Below are positions 24,901-34,710 of a stretch of 64,000 nt of DNA, in pieces (position 1 is the first letter of the stretch; each line of letters opens with the position of its first letter). The position numbers were made by a program, and so were the translations under genes. This DNA comes from Sipunculus nudus (taxonomy: Eukaryota > Annelida > Sipuncula > Golfingiida > Sipunculidae), in NCBI GenBank assembly GCA_026874595.1, contig CM049316.1:76828676-76892675 (forward strand). Reading direction: 5' to 3'. The notes beneath the pieces are model-generated. The model saw only the letters and a list, made by a program, of their open reading frames with translations, had not been told where the DNA came from and made no database searches.

Positions 24901-27900
24901 CTTGCTCTCAACAAAAGATACTATTGCCTACTAATGGACAAACTGTAGACAGGCTTGCATTACATATATATACTGCATTATATATATAATATGATATTGT
25001 TTCACGAGAAACCAATTTAGGGTACAGCCCCACAATGCCATACAGTACCACAACACAGCAAACTGACCCGGAATATCTAGGTCACACTGAATTGTGTTAC
25101 TCAGGCTAGTTCGAAAATCAACTTGTATATTTTGTAACTAATCAATAGCTGCAAGAAAATTTTAAAGGAAAGCCTGTTTATTCATCATTAACTTTTAAGT
25201 GTTTGATTACCTTAAGCAAATATCCAATTAATCCCCATAATGAGTGCAGTTTTGCACAATGCTTTAATCTTATGAAAACAATCCGACAATTGCATTTTTT
25301 ATATTCCACACTCCAGTGCTGTAATGAACCCAGACTCTTAAAAAATTCTGAACTATACGCAAAATATGGTGGTAACCATAACAAACGACAGTTGTAACAA
25401 CAATGTGAGACTGTGAGAGCTACAGAATTAACTACAGAATCTGCATGTTCTGTGAGTGGCTCTTAATTTCCTATTCATGTTAAGAGTAAGATCCAACATG
25501 GTACCATATGCTCTACTCATTCAATGATCACTGTGTCAGTAGGACAAGAGTCACAAGGAGTCGTGAAAACCGTGAACATCGCACACAGTGTGTCTGCAAC
25601 TCCTGTCTGCTGCCTTACTCTGACAGCTGGAAAAAATTTTACACCTGTATCTAGATAAAAACTACTTCTGCCTGACCCAGTCCCAGCACTCCTGTTAACA
25701 TGTGTCAGTACAGAATGTACCTGCCAACAGTCACGATCAACAATGCAAAGGGCTATCAAAGGCAAGAGGTATATCTAATGTACAAAACATGTGCTGTACA
25801 TATGTTATACAACAGCAAAGCAAGATCAGCCAGTTCTCTCCCCCCCCCCCCCCCCCCCTCCCCACAAACCAGGAGGCATCCTCCAGGATTTTATACCTCA
25901 ATTATCAAATCTATTATATTTTCCCCCTCTTTAAAATTAAGTCATTTAAAGTTTCGATGAAGAGTTTACACGCTTGAGTTGTCACACGTTTATCTAAGTA
26001 GTCCGTTTAGAACTTTTCTAAACCTGTTGTTTGGCTGACCAAATAGTTGGTTTGCCATTTTATTTAAACAAAGTCATTAAAATTTATAAATTGGATTAAC
26101 TAACCTTAGTAATCACATGCATTGAAGGAAAGTAAACTTTAAACAGATAAAGAAAACAGGCTTCTTTGTACTTAATAGCATCTCTGACTGTAGCTTTTAT
26201 TCATAGCCCATAAAAAAAAGGTAACACAGGCCTGCGAAAGTTAAATGACCAAAAATAAAAAGAAAAATTTAGTGCTCCAGAAAAAAAAGAGTTGATTTCT
26301 CTAAAAAAAAAGGGTGAAAAAAAAAGAGTAAAATTAATGACAAGTTTTTTATCACAGACTGAATAAAGATGTGCTTCGCATAGCAGATTGGTAGATATAT
26401 ATATATATATACTGATGCATATCATTCCCAAAGTAAGAAATATACATGGCGCACATTCAAATTCATTAAGATAACATTGGGCTTTTTCCCCATACTGTGA
26501 CAAAGACTGGACATTTGCACCAAAAAAATGCATAATGTCTCATTTTTGTTCCTACTGGACTGCTAAAGCAGGAGAGAAATAATATATACTGGAATTCTTC
26601 CATGAAAAAAGAGGGGAAAAAGTATGCTGCAGAAAAAAGTGAATTTGAATAAAAGAGTGATCAGGATCATTTTCAGGAAATAAAAAAAAATAGTGACTCT
26701 TTAAAAAAAATAAAGAGTGATTTGGCAGGCCTGTAACATGTTAACATCACATTGACTCTCAGCATATTTAATTATTTATGGCCTAAGGCTGAGAAATGAA
26801 ACATAGACTTGAATTCTGTGTTTTAAGTTTTTAACTTTTATTCCTTGATTTAGAGCAAGATCTAATGTTCTGAATTACTTAAATGAATCTGACTGTCCTA
26901 CCAGTATCAACACTTGTCACTATTTATATGTGTATCTTATTTGGGTTACTTATCTCTGTTGTATACTAAATTAGATATATCTTATCAACTACCACAACCA
27001 CTGTGGATCGATCCCACCTTGCATATCACTATGGTGAACTAAATAATGACCACATGTAGCCAGGTTTCCGCCAAGAAAAAAAGTTTATGTTGGTTTTTTA
27101 AGACAGGCATGAAGGGGATGTGCCACGGTGGAGAAAGTTATAAAGAAGAAGTCCAATCAAACCTTCCAGGGACTAAGAAACTATCCTGATGAAATCCACT
27201 TCAAATAAACTGCTTCTATTACACAAACTTAACTGACTTTGTTTCCCGCTGATTGATTCTTATAAATATACCAAACCTGGAGTTAAAGCCATCCACAACC
27301 CATAATTATGGCAAATTGTCAATCAACAACAAACAGCACAAGTTTGACATATTGGATTTAACAAAATTTTATTTAATAAAAATATAATTGATGCACATGT
27401 ATATTATTCTGGTTTCTCGGTAAGTACCTTAGCTAATTTTCCTATCATCCAGACAATTTTTTTTTGTGACATGGCATTTTCATGTAACAATTTGTCACCT
27501 AAATTTACATAATTTTAGTAATCTTGCAATTTTCCACAAGGCTGAAATATTGTTCCTCATAACTGCTCATCTGTGGAGCTATCAAGCTTTACGTAAATTA
27601 GCATGCCACTTTGCCCAATATTCATCAAGGCTGAGGAGTTTTACGGCACATTAGATGATAGCTTTTAAATATCAACAAAGAGATGTCATGATTCCAACAC
27701 CCATGAAGTTGAGTAATACACAGTGAAAACTGATCCCTAGTCGTACATGACACAAGAATACCTGCTTCTATTTTTTAGCAGTCAGTTGCCATGACAAGTT
27801 GACTGACAGTTTCATTTTTGCTTATAATAAATATTGGCACAGTAATTCTTTCATGATAGGTGGAAAGACCCTGGGCCCAGGACAATATAGAGACTAATAA

Positions 27901-30900
27901 TTAAACACTGATCATACCCCACGCATTCAGTACATTCGTGATAATTAATGGTGGGAAATTTGTCCGCAGACTAGATCTGCAGCACATATTACAAATTTTA
28001 TAATTATTGTACAATGTGTTAAACTGCTATCACTGATGATCTGACACTGACTTGTGAGGTGATGCATCATGTTTTCACTCAGTTTAAAACTATCTTATAA
28101 TCCTGAATTAAACATATGGGTAACGTACAAAAGGTATCAGTCATGACCTTTGTTTTGAATACTTGACCTTTGCAAATTATATCCATTTCTCCATTAGCTG
28201 CGAGTCCGACTAATCAGAGAACTGGCGCTATTGTTTTTGTTTTAGATATTTTATTGATACTGAATATGCACATATAAATCACATAATACAAGCATCAGTG
28301 GGATTAAGTGCAAGCTACTTAAAGCTTACCTCGACTCTCTCCCGAATGTTTCCATTAACAATATACGATGGCAGTATTCAGAGTGTTTGGATGTGAGTGA
28401 GTTAGGTGAGGTAGGGTGGTATGGATGTTGGGTAAGTGAAGGCAAGTTGTAAATTTTCTTAGTAAGAATGGAAGAAATTGTTCATTTGTTCTTTTTTTTT
28501 TTAATTTAATTAATTATTTGGAAGACAAGTATTTAAAATTGTTTTTGTTTCATTTTTGTTTCAGGTCCTAGTATATTAGGACTAATTTTATGACTGAATA
28601 ATGAATATCACTTTTAGGGGAAAATATGGTGGGGAATATTATATTTTGAACCTTTTTGTGTCTTCTATGTATGAAGATACTGCTTCAAAAATTTCTTCAT
28701 TTCTGATGTGACTTGCATAGGGATTTCCATAAAGAAGTTCTTCTACAGGTATATTTAGGGGGAGATGTTTACTTCTAGAGTTGACATGGAGGTGACACTG
28801 CAGTAGGTAATGTTCTGCGTTTTCTGTTTCGAAACCACATTGGCATTTTGAATCGTTTGATAAGTGTCTTCTATATAAATCATGGTTTAGATTACTGCAC
28901 TGTGTTCTTAGCCGTGTGTGAATTATCTGGGCTCTTCTTGATCCTGAATTATAATATTTAGGTAGTTTGTTTTTAGCAATTTCTCTTGATATATTATTTT
29001 TTAGCAATTTACTGGTGTGGCAGTGTTTAAGTCTATCATCTAGTTTGTTCCATAGTCGTATAGATTTTGGTAAGAATGAGTTGTAGTACAGCTCTGTTCT
29101 AGAGAAAATGTTTTGTATATTGAGTAGGGCACTTGACCTTGTATTAAAGGTATAGTTTCTTGAACTGGCGCTATATAAATACTATCTGTTTATTAATATT
29201 ATTATTATCAATGCACTTTTATCAGTCACACTCAAAAAGCTGAAAAAAAATCCTATCCAATTGTAGGATGATTTGTTGGTTTGTACTAAGCCTTGAAACT
29301 GATCAGAATGAACATACACTTGATATTTCTTGGCACCACAGGTGCCTTAGTATCCCCAGACAATTAATTTCCCCCCCCCCCCCCCTTAAAGAATAGCCCC
29401 CCCCCCCCCCCATCTTAAGCAGCATATACTGACACTTAGCAAGGGACTATGGTTTCTTCCATCTAGCCACTTGAGAAACAGTATTTTTGTTTAGGGGGGC
29501 AAATATGTTGAATCTCTCTTGAGAAAAGAGCATTAATTTATTTTACAGAAACAGAAAGGTAGGTGGCACCACCTGTCAGGTTTTCAAGAAAATATTTTCC
29601 AAGATGGATAGATATGCCAAATTTAAGACCAATACCTTGAACCAGAGATATGAGCAATTTTCTCCCTAAGTACACGTACTGATGGACGCCAGGCTAAACG
29701 ATTACTGATGTACCACCCGTCTTGAGAACAAAATGTAGGAGTCCAAGATCTATGGATATGGACATTTTCAGGCCAATAGAGCAAACCACTCCTCAGAAAA
29801 GGTTATAAATTTATTCTAAAAAAACTGGAAGGTAGGTGGCACCACCTGTATGGTTTATGAAAAAAATTTCCAAGATGGATGGACATATATAAGTCAATTT
29901 TGAAACCCATATATCAATCCAAGCTGGAGTTATCATCAGGAAATGAATTTTTTGGACATGTGGCTTCTGTGACCTTAACCTCTGACCTTGTGACCTAAAA
30001 ATGGATAGGGGTCTTCCTCTTTTGGCAGGTGAACTAAATGTGCATGATAAAAGGTCTGACATATAAAGCTTGGCTGAAAATACAACAACAATCTTTTCAA
30101 AGATGTTTGTCCTGTGACCTTGACCTTTGACCTCAAATTCAAGAGGTCTTGCTTTATTGATGGGCCATACATAACTCAAGTTTGAAATCCATACATCAAA
30201 AAAAGCTGGCATTATCATCCAGAAACTAATTTTTTCCATTATTGGCAAGTGAGCTATATGTTCAAGATGGAATAACTGGGAGGGAAAGTTTTGCTTAAAA
30301 TGCATCCACAATATCTTAAAAGATGCGAGTCCAGTGACCTTGACCTTTGACCTCATGACCCTAGACCCAATAGGGTTCTTACTTTAGTGGTGGGCCATAC
30401 ATAAATCACGTTTGAAATCCATATGGCTACCAACAATGGAGATATCACAAGAGGTGTGTGATTTTCACCAAATATGGAAATATTAAAGGTCACGGCCACT
30501 CTCATGGTAAAGGTCATGATCCAAATTTAAACAGACCTCATCCCATAACCTATCTCTCTACATGTTCATAATATGAAAGAAATCTGTCCATTAGTTTTTG
30601 ACTTATAATGCTCACAGTACTGTCAAGTGGCAATTATGGGGGTATTAAAAGGCATAAAAACAAGAAAAGGATAATAGGTGGTGCCACCAGTTTCCGGCAT
30701 ATCACAAGGATCCAAGATCTTCGGGCACCTTGATTTTTGGACCAGTCCATGCAAGCTTTCTTGATTATATTTAAGAATTTGTGTTATTTTCAGCAAAAAT
30801 GGACCTATTCAAGCAAAGGTCATGACCCCATTTTAAATAGGCTTCGTCCTCTTACCTATATCAATACAAATGTAAAGTTTGAAAAAGATCAGTGAATTAT

Positions 30901-33900
30901 TTTTTTAGTTATCCCACTCACAAGATTTTTCTGCAGCGGCGGCATGGGCGGCGGCAGGACCGTCGTGAAACCATAGTATCCTGACTTTGTCTGGGGTCCA
31001 GAGGATACAACTAGTCCTTACATTTGAAAGAAAACTGGGGACCAATCACTAAAATAATTCTGAACAAGGGACCCATGGGTCACGGCGCTCAGCTGTTATA
31101 TATGATAAAAAAAAAAATGATTTAGAAATGAGCTCAGACACATGCTTGTTTTGTGTGGAAATAAATATATACTGTATTATGAGTTGTGGGTGTTTAGCTT
31201 ATGTATGATTTTGATAGTATCTTTGGAGACAGGGAAGAGGATCGATTTCATTTATTTTATTAACAAATGAAGTGCTATTGTCACACAGATTTTGACTTGG
31301 CCATATAACTTATCAGAAGAACATATAATATTAGGGTTTAACTATTTATTAAAAATAATTAGAAATTGTCCCAAATATAATTTTATTAACTAGATGTGTC
31401 GGTACGACACGAATGCCCCCGCCTGGGGCAAATTAGAAACATTTGTTAAATTTTGTAAAATTTTTTTAAGTTCAGGAGGTGTTGTATGGTCAAAAGTAGG
31501 TCAAGAAGGGCAAAATGCAAACTCGATCTGTAACGGGTCATTATCAAGGAACACACCAAAAATCAGGCCATATGCAGGCATTGTGAAAAAAAGTCCATAC
31601 ATGTGCATTTTTCATAAAAATTTCTGTCTTTCATGAAATTTTCTATGTTCAGGATCTGTCATATGGTCAAAAATAGGTAAACTGGGACCAAACGCGAACT
31701 CGACCTGTAAGTGGTCATTATGCGCCCACAGACCAAACATTGGGCCAGTATCTGTAAGCATTGCATTGCGAAACTAGAATATAAGCAAAAGCTGGAAATC
31801 AGTTATAAATTTAAATTGGAGATCGAGGTATGTACCATGTTTTATAACAATCCACCTAATGCTTCCCGAGAAATATCCCCCTAAGTTTTTTTTCTATACT
31901 AAGCTCTGTGACCTTGAAAAGTGGGTCAAGACCACCCATCTTTGAACCTGACCAAGATTTTGTAAATATGATGCAAAAGCACTGAAGTAATGAAGTTCCT
32001 TAGTTGAATACCTTTGGAGATATCCTGCACAAAGGCCAAAATTGAAAAATCCGATAAAATTTCATTAAAAAATCATAAATTGCAGGTGACCCCACCAAAA
32101 TTGTGCAGCACGTACAGACCATCAGTCCCAATGATCATAGTAAGTTTTGTGAAAATCCACATAATGGTTCCTGAGATGAGTGTTTTTCTATAATCAGCTC
32201 TAAAATGTAGAAAAATGGGTCAAGGTCACCCATCTTCGAACTTGACCGAGACTTTATCGATATACATCTTCACTGATGAAATAAAATTCCAACGGTGAAT
32301 CCTCTTAGAGATATTCCGCTCACAAGGTAAAAGTTACCATACGCGGAACGACGGACGGACGGACACCCGACAGACAGATGGACGGATAGACGGACAGCTT
32401 GGGTGATGACAATAGCCCATCAGCCTATGAGCTGAGGGTTAAAAACAGCTGTACATGTACATTTGTCATGAAAATTTATATTTTTCATGAAATTTTCTAT
32501 GTTTAGGAGCCGTAAAACAATAAAAAGTAGGTCAACCAGGACAAACGCGAACTCAATCTGTAACTGGTCATTATCTGCATACACACCAAAAATCAGGCCA
32601 CTGTCTACAGGCATTGCGAAAAAAGTCCGTACTTGTGTATTTGTCATGAAAATTTCTATTTTTCATGAAATTCATGAATACATTTTGAAAGTATTTGCAC
32701 TGGTATTCATATACTTTCATTTTTACCTGAATTCCCATTCTTATGCAAGAAATTTTATAATAAGAGTACATATTCATATTCGAAGGACGGACGACGGACA
32801 ATGGACCACGACTATGGCTCAGATGACTTATAGTCAGCTGAGCTAAAAATAAAAATGCATTAAATCTGGATCTAATAATTTGATTGGATAATAAATAAAC
32901 ATCTTTTTTTACCATTAGTTGAGGATTCTTAATTTGATTAAGGTGAATAAAGCAATTATCTTACCTCCAAGCAGCTGAAACGCTGATGACATAAGATCCA
33001 GGGAGCAGATAAAACAGTAGAGGCAGAGGAAGATGGAGAGGACTTTAATGATGACGAGAAAAGTGTGCTTCATTGTGCAGGGGGAATCTGAATAAATAAA
33101 CAATATAACATCATTACTCATAAATCTGTAATCACGCCTACATTGTTAATCATTCCTAACAGATGGCTGTAAAAAACAACCCCTACAGATGAAACAATGC
33201 AGCTCAAACCTTAAAGCCTTCCTCCTGGATTTATTTTGTGATGGCATTAACATCCAAACTTTTCAACTTAGATATGTTTACACTCCTGACTGATTTGTGA
33301 TATTTGAATAAATCCAGGATACTGTTCTTCAGTTATCTTGCTCATGCACACATGAAGTATTGACCTAAAAACTTTCTTTCATTTATCACAGGGCTGATTG
33401 ATTGGACTAGAGATGACCAAAGTCAGTGGATAAAGGACCAACTAAGCAATTGTAGGTCATGTGATCAAACTTCATTAAGAACAAGCTGAAATTAATTACC
33501 AGAATCAGTTGCTGAAAGTCTTAAACATACTTCTGAACCATAACCTATTTAATCATCAAAAGCATTAATTAGGATGTAACAGTTAAACCATCTCTTCATT
33601 ATAATAGTAAGTTTATCATTTATCTTTTTTTTAAATAACATTTTTTAAAGAACAGAGTTTGTAATGATTAGTCAGGAGGATGTGTGTGGGACCAGAAGAA
33701 TGAACTTCAAGTGGAAAATTTAAATATTTGAAGGTGGCTTCACTTCTCATGCAGCAGTCATGATACATTCTCTTTGGGACTCATACACTCACCCACTGCT
33801 TTCAATAGCAGTCTGATAGCTGGGACAACACCCATGTTCTAGCCAATAAGAGCAGTTTATATGTGAGTATGACATTGCCGAACCAAGTCTTAAACTAACA

Positions 33901-34546
33901 ATGGCTTTGTTTTCACTGATAGTTACACTGGGTTCTGCGCCAACTTCTGAGTCTGTGAAGGCAGAGGATAGAAATTATGTAAAGAATCTATATTCCTTCA
34001 AATGTTAAGTATGGCCGTTATAATTTCCATAACTTAGATGTACATACCAATGTGTGGTGCGTCTATGTTCATGGGATCGTCATCGTCTGCTGGTGATTCT
34101 TTCTCGAGAAGCGTGTTCTTCTCTTCCAAGTCTGGTTGATCTGTGGCTAGTTTGAGGATGTGCGGGGGAGAACCGTTAGGTATCTTTGTACTTTCCAACT
34201 CTGGAAATGCATTGGCTGAATCTTTATATACACCATTATTATCCAAATTTACGATACACGAGTTTGAATTGAGATCATGTTGTGTCTTGATGCTGTCGTC
34301 AGTGTTGTCGTTCGGAGGCTTGTGAACCTCCACATCAGTTTGTATTGAGCAATGGTTTGGAATTCTGAGGTCAGCATGTTGAGGGATCACGTCGGGCTGA
34401 TTAAGAAGGTTTGGTTCTATAACTGTCCCTGGGAGAAACCCATTTGGGGGTCCACCGATGTGGTTTTCTGTAGAAGCTGAGAGAGAGGGGCAACCACTCG
34501 GCTGCAATGAGGTTCCGTCACCGCCAATGTCGACCGTCATATTCAT
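14948..34546 (-). CDS. SLC34A: SLC34-family sodium-dependent phosphate cotransporter (NaPi-II), complete coding region in 7 exons
   Basis: Join, on the minus strand: 34546-34048, 33087-32965, 21117-20974, 20685-20378, 19615-19420, 16535-16440, 15906-14948. The lengths sum to 2325 nt, giving 774 residues plus stop, and every junction keeps frame with GT-AG borders. The family moves inorganic phosphate with Na+ across the apical plasma membrane of epithelia. Seen here: an acidic hydrophilic N-terminus (about residues 1-170), first membrane segment (about 175-200), first repeat with QSSSTSTS at 239-246, IIMGANIGTS at 265-274, a large extracellular loop (about 359-460) with Cys384 and Cys456 and N-glycosylation sequons at 397, 413, 436 and 441, second repeat with QSSS at 537-540, several further membrane helices, a cysteine cluster at 719-727, and a C-terminal Thr-Lys-Val. 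The order and spacing match vertebrate NaPi-IIa/b/c; the protein is longer mainly at the N-terminus. Family assignment is very secure. The vertebrate paralogue names should not be transferred. Confidence 0.95.
16440..16535 (-). CDS. SLC34A: SLC34 exon: second half of the extracellular loop
   Basis: The 96-nt exon has acceptor GTTTCACAG and donor AAAT|GTGAGT. It encodes residues 424-456, with sequons N-L-S at 436 and N-T-T at 441, and ends GIEKC, where Cys456 sits in the place of the second loop cysteine of vertebrate NaPi-II. A second AG two bases into the exon could also act as acceptor, but only the first (exon starting at 16535) keeps frame with the flanking exons. Confidence 0.9.
17051..18996. 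mobile_element. Region bracketed by two direct ~110-bp repeats (Helitron-like start sequence)
   Basis: Copy 1 is 17051-17171 and copy 2 is 18891-18996. Both start ATCTATATATTAATAGCGTA, share TGTCTCCTCTGA-like and CATGATTTT blocks, and end GACATACATATGCTC..GGGTTTGTCCGAAGA. A TC-initial TCTATATATTAATAGCG end is what I would expect of a Helitron-type 5' end. Two stacked non-autonomous copies, or an element with long terminal direct repeats, are both possible. Confidence 0.45.
19420..19615 (-). CDS. SLC34A: SLC34 exon: start of the large extracellular loop
   Basis: The 196-nt exon has acceptor CATCTACAG and donor ATTG|GTGAGT. It begins LDKKVLAKIA, matching the vertebrate LDKKVISQIA, and encodes residues 359-424. 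It carries Cys384 in the conserved position (EWCK) and sequons N-A-T at 397 and N-K-T at 413. The loop sequence between these is not conserved with vertebrates, which is usual for this region. Confidence 0.93.
20031..20367. repeat. Bivalve-type dispersed repeat with terminal hairpin, abutting exon 4
   Basis: The repeat carries TGAAGATCAAGGTCACC twice, AAAGTTATAGGGTTCAAAAG-type blocks and ACACAGACGACACGGAC. It ends in TGTCTCCC..GGGAGACA, a hairpin at about 20336-20360. It lies in intron 4 and stops roughly 10-15 bases from the exon 4 donor at 20377. Confidence 0.6.
20378..20685 (-). CDS. SLC34A: SLC34 exon: IIMGANIGTS block and FRRAF..VHD region
   Basis: The 308-nt exon has acceptor TTGTTTTCAG and donor GTCCAG|GTACAT. 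It encodes residues 256-358. It contains AIPIIMGANIGTS, then QAGNRKQFRRAFSAATVHD (284-302), a long hydrophobic stretch with FNWL and LLLPLE, and ends TKPLTKRVVQ. Vertebrate proteins read AGDR where this one reads AGNR, and FAGATVHD where this one reads FSAATVHD. A bivalve-type repeat ending in a hairpin stops only about 10 bp beyond the donor. Confidence 0.95.
20974..21117 (-). CDS. SLC34A: SLC34 exon: first QSSS signature
   Basis: The 144-nt exon has acceptor TTGTTTCAG and donor AGCT|GTAAGT. It encodes residues 208-256, including NPICGLMLGVVATAVLQSSS and then TSTSIVTTMVASS. The QSSS motif lies in the re-entrant part of the first structural repeat that contributes to the substrate site in the family. 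A 20-bp minisatellite lies about 150 bp upstream of the acceptor. Confidence 0.95.
21266..21445. repeat. 20-21-bp minisatellite in SLC34 intron 2
   Basis: About nine imperfect units of CAACACTGTACACAGGTAAA. It produces two overlapping spurious minus-strand ORFs with Val-Tyr-Leu-rich repeats. On the plus strand every unit contains CAGGTAAA, a donor-like string, but on the wrong strand for SLC34. Confidence 0.95.
25840..25858. repeat. Poly-C tract in intron 2
   Basis: About 19 C's after a CTCTC lead. It interrupts two short plus-strand ORFs that are artefacts of the tract. Confidence 0.97.
26226..26734. mobile_element. Candidate MITE with 10-bp terminal inverted repeats, A-rich interior
   Basis: The left end ACAGGCCTGC (26226-26235) and the right end GCAGGCCTGT (26725-26734) are perfect inverses. 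AAC immediately precedes the left end and follows the right end, a possible 3-bp target duplication. The 509-bp interior is dominated by A-runs and repeated AGAGTGA/GTGACTCTTT motifs and has no transposase. Confidence 0.55.
28232..29161 (-). mobile_element. 5'-truncated non-LTR retrotransposon with 13-bp target-site duplication
   Basis: GAACTGGCGCTAT occurs at 28219-28231 and again at 29162-29174, immediately flanking the element. Inside, the minus strand is open from the 5' truncation point (29160) to a stop at 28639, encoding about 173 residues of an RT C-terminal tail. Recognisable blocks are TELYYNSFLPKSIRLWNKL, a HTRLRTQCSNLN block and a C-x-C-x(8)-H-x(4)-C finger (CQCGFETENAEHYLLQC). 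This block is typical of LINE reverse transcriptases in invertebrates. About 400 bp of 3' UTR follows, ending in an A-rich tail (AAAACAAAAACA). Confidence 0.85.
28639..29160 (-). pseudogene. Reverse transcriptase C-terminal fragment (LINE)
   Basis: This is the protein-coding part of the truncated LINE. It lacks the palm domain and endonuclease, so it is not functional alone, but the remaining frame is uninterrupted, which suggests a fairly recent insertion. The Trp in RLWN, the HTRL block and the Cys/His finger identify it as the region C-terminal to the RT domain. The ATG at 29007 is not a true start. Confidence 0.85.
29168..29212. repeat. GGCGCTATATAAAT-(ATT)n tail, likely an older SINE/MITE 3' end
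   Basis: The string resembles the common animal SINE/MITE tail in which GCGCTATATAAAT is followed by ATT repeats. The younger LINE appears to have landed inside it. Confidence 0.35.
29371..29412. repeat. Paired poly-C tracts
   Basis: C tracts at 29371-29385 and 29397-29412, separated by TTAAAGAATAG. Confidence 0.95.
29530..31014. repeat. AGGTGGCACCACCT-family repeat cluster with GTGACCTTGACCTTTGACC blocks
   Basis: GGTAGGTGGCACCACCTG occurs at about 29558 and 29830 (period about 272) and a related core is at 30677. Repeated TGACCTTGACCTTTGACCTC blocks and 'AAATCCATA..ATCA' phrases follow. The cluster ends with a CATAGTATCC..GGATACAACTAG hairpin at 30972-31014. A 181-codon minus ORF (29811-30356) is a product of the repeat, not a gene. 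Confidence 0.8.
31391..32848. repeat. Two bivalve-type dispersed repeats, full and partial copy
   Basis: It begins ACTAGATGTGTCGGTACGAC (perfect GTGTCG-GTA-CGACAC hairpin at about 31396-31410). It contains three related ~150-bp blocks (about 31480, 31660 and 32530) sharing CAAACGCGAACTCGA, TGTAA.TGGTCATTAT and CACCAAAAATCAGGCCA. It has a GACGGACGGACGGACA tail near 32350 and ends about 32441. A partial second copy, 32447-32848, ends in CGGACGACGGACAATGGACC and GTCAGCTGAGCTAAAAA. Confidence 0.75.
32965..33087 (-). CDS. SLC34A: SLC34 exon: first transmembrane segment and start of the first inverted repeat
   Basis: The 123-nt exon has acceptor TTATTTATTCAG and donor GGAG|GTAAGA. It encodes residues 167-208: a short charged lead, a hydrophobic helix rich in Leu, Ile and Phe, then CSLDLMSSAFQLLGG. 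This is nearly the vertebrate CSLDVLSSAFQLVGG block. The split Gly codon (G|GA) joins the next exon exactly where vertebrate proteins continue GGK. The intron before it is 960 bp; the one after it is 11.8 kb. Confidence 0.93.
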
Positions 34547-34586
34547 TTCTTAGATAAAATAAACTTAGTGAGGGAACCAGGATCAC
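34048..34586 (-). CDS. SLC34A: SLC34 exon with start codon: 5' UTR tail plus N-terminal cytoplasmic domain
   Basis: The ATG at 34546-34544 (MNM..) opens a 166-residue stretch that ends ATT-G at 34048, followed by a GTATGT donor. The acceptor is a strong pyrimidine tract ending TTTTCAG, so the exon starts at 34586 and carries 40 nt of 5' UTR. The encoded segment is hydrophilic, rich in Asp, Glu, Asn, Pro and Ser, and has no membrane segment, as expected of the cytosolic N-terminus. Its end, DDDDPMNIDAP, resembles the DDPWNLP-type motif before the first helix in vertebrate NaPi-IIb. A second in-frame Met two codons later is possible but would change little. Confidence 0.9.
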
Positions 34587-34710
34587 CTGAAAAGACAGAA
34601 ACGTTGAAAAATTGAAAATCCTGTTTGGGAGAGTCACTGATTACATTTCTAATAACCTAACTGAGGATTCACAAACATAACTTACCTGAGCATCTTTTTA
34701 GCAAACAAAC
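34587..34710 (-). other. SLC34A: 5' UTR intron (99 bp) and the end of an upstream non-coding SLC34 exon
   Basis: On the minus strand an excellent donor, CTCAG|GTAAGTT, has its last exon base at 34686. It pairs with the TTTTCAG acceptor at 34588-34587 to define a 99-bp intron (34685-34587) with a long pyrimidine run before the AG. The exon ending at 34686 lies upstream of the ATG and is non-coding. Its 5' limit is not clear: AG dinucleotides lie within about 10-50 bases upstream, and a transcription start there is equally possible. Confidence 0.6.

Larger units (their letters stand above)
21118..32964 (-). other. SLC34 intron 2 (11.8 kb), host of several insertions
   Basis: The splice borders are GTAAGA at 32964 and TTTCAG at 21118. 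The intron carries, from its far end: bivalve-type repeats (31391-32848 and 29530-31014), a truncated LINE (28232-29161), a TIR-flanked A-rich MITE candidate (26226-26734), a poly-C tract (25840-25858) and a 20-bp minisatellite (21266-21445). From 21.5 to 25.8 kb I see only AT-rich unique-looking sequence with no exon-like ORF. Confidence 0.85.

Noticed and set aside
29811-30356. 181-codon minus-strand ORF
   Set aside because: It reads through tandem GTGACCTTGACCTTTGACC repeat blocks; its internal peptide repetition follows the DNA repeat, and no domain is present.
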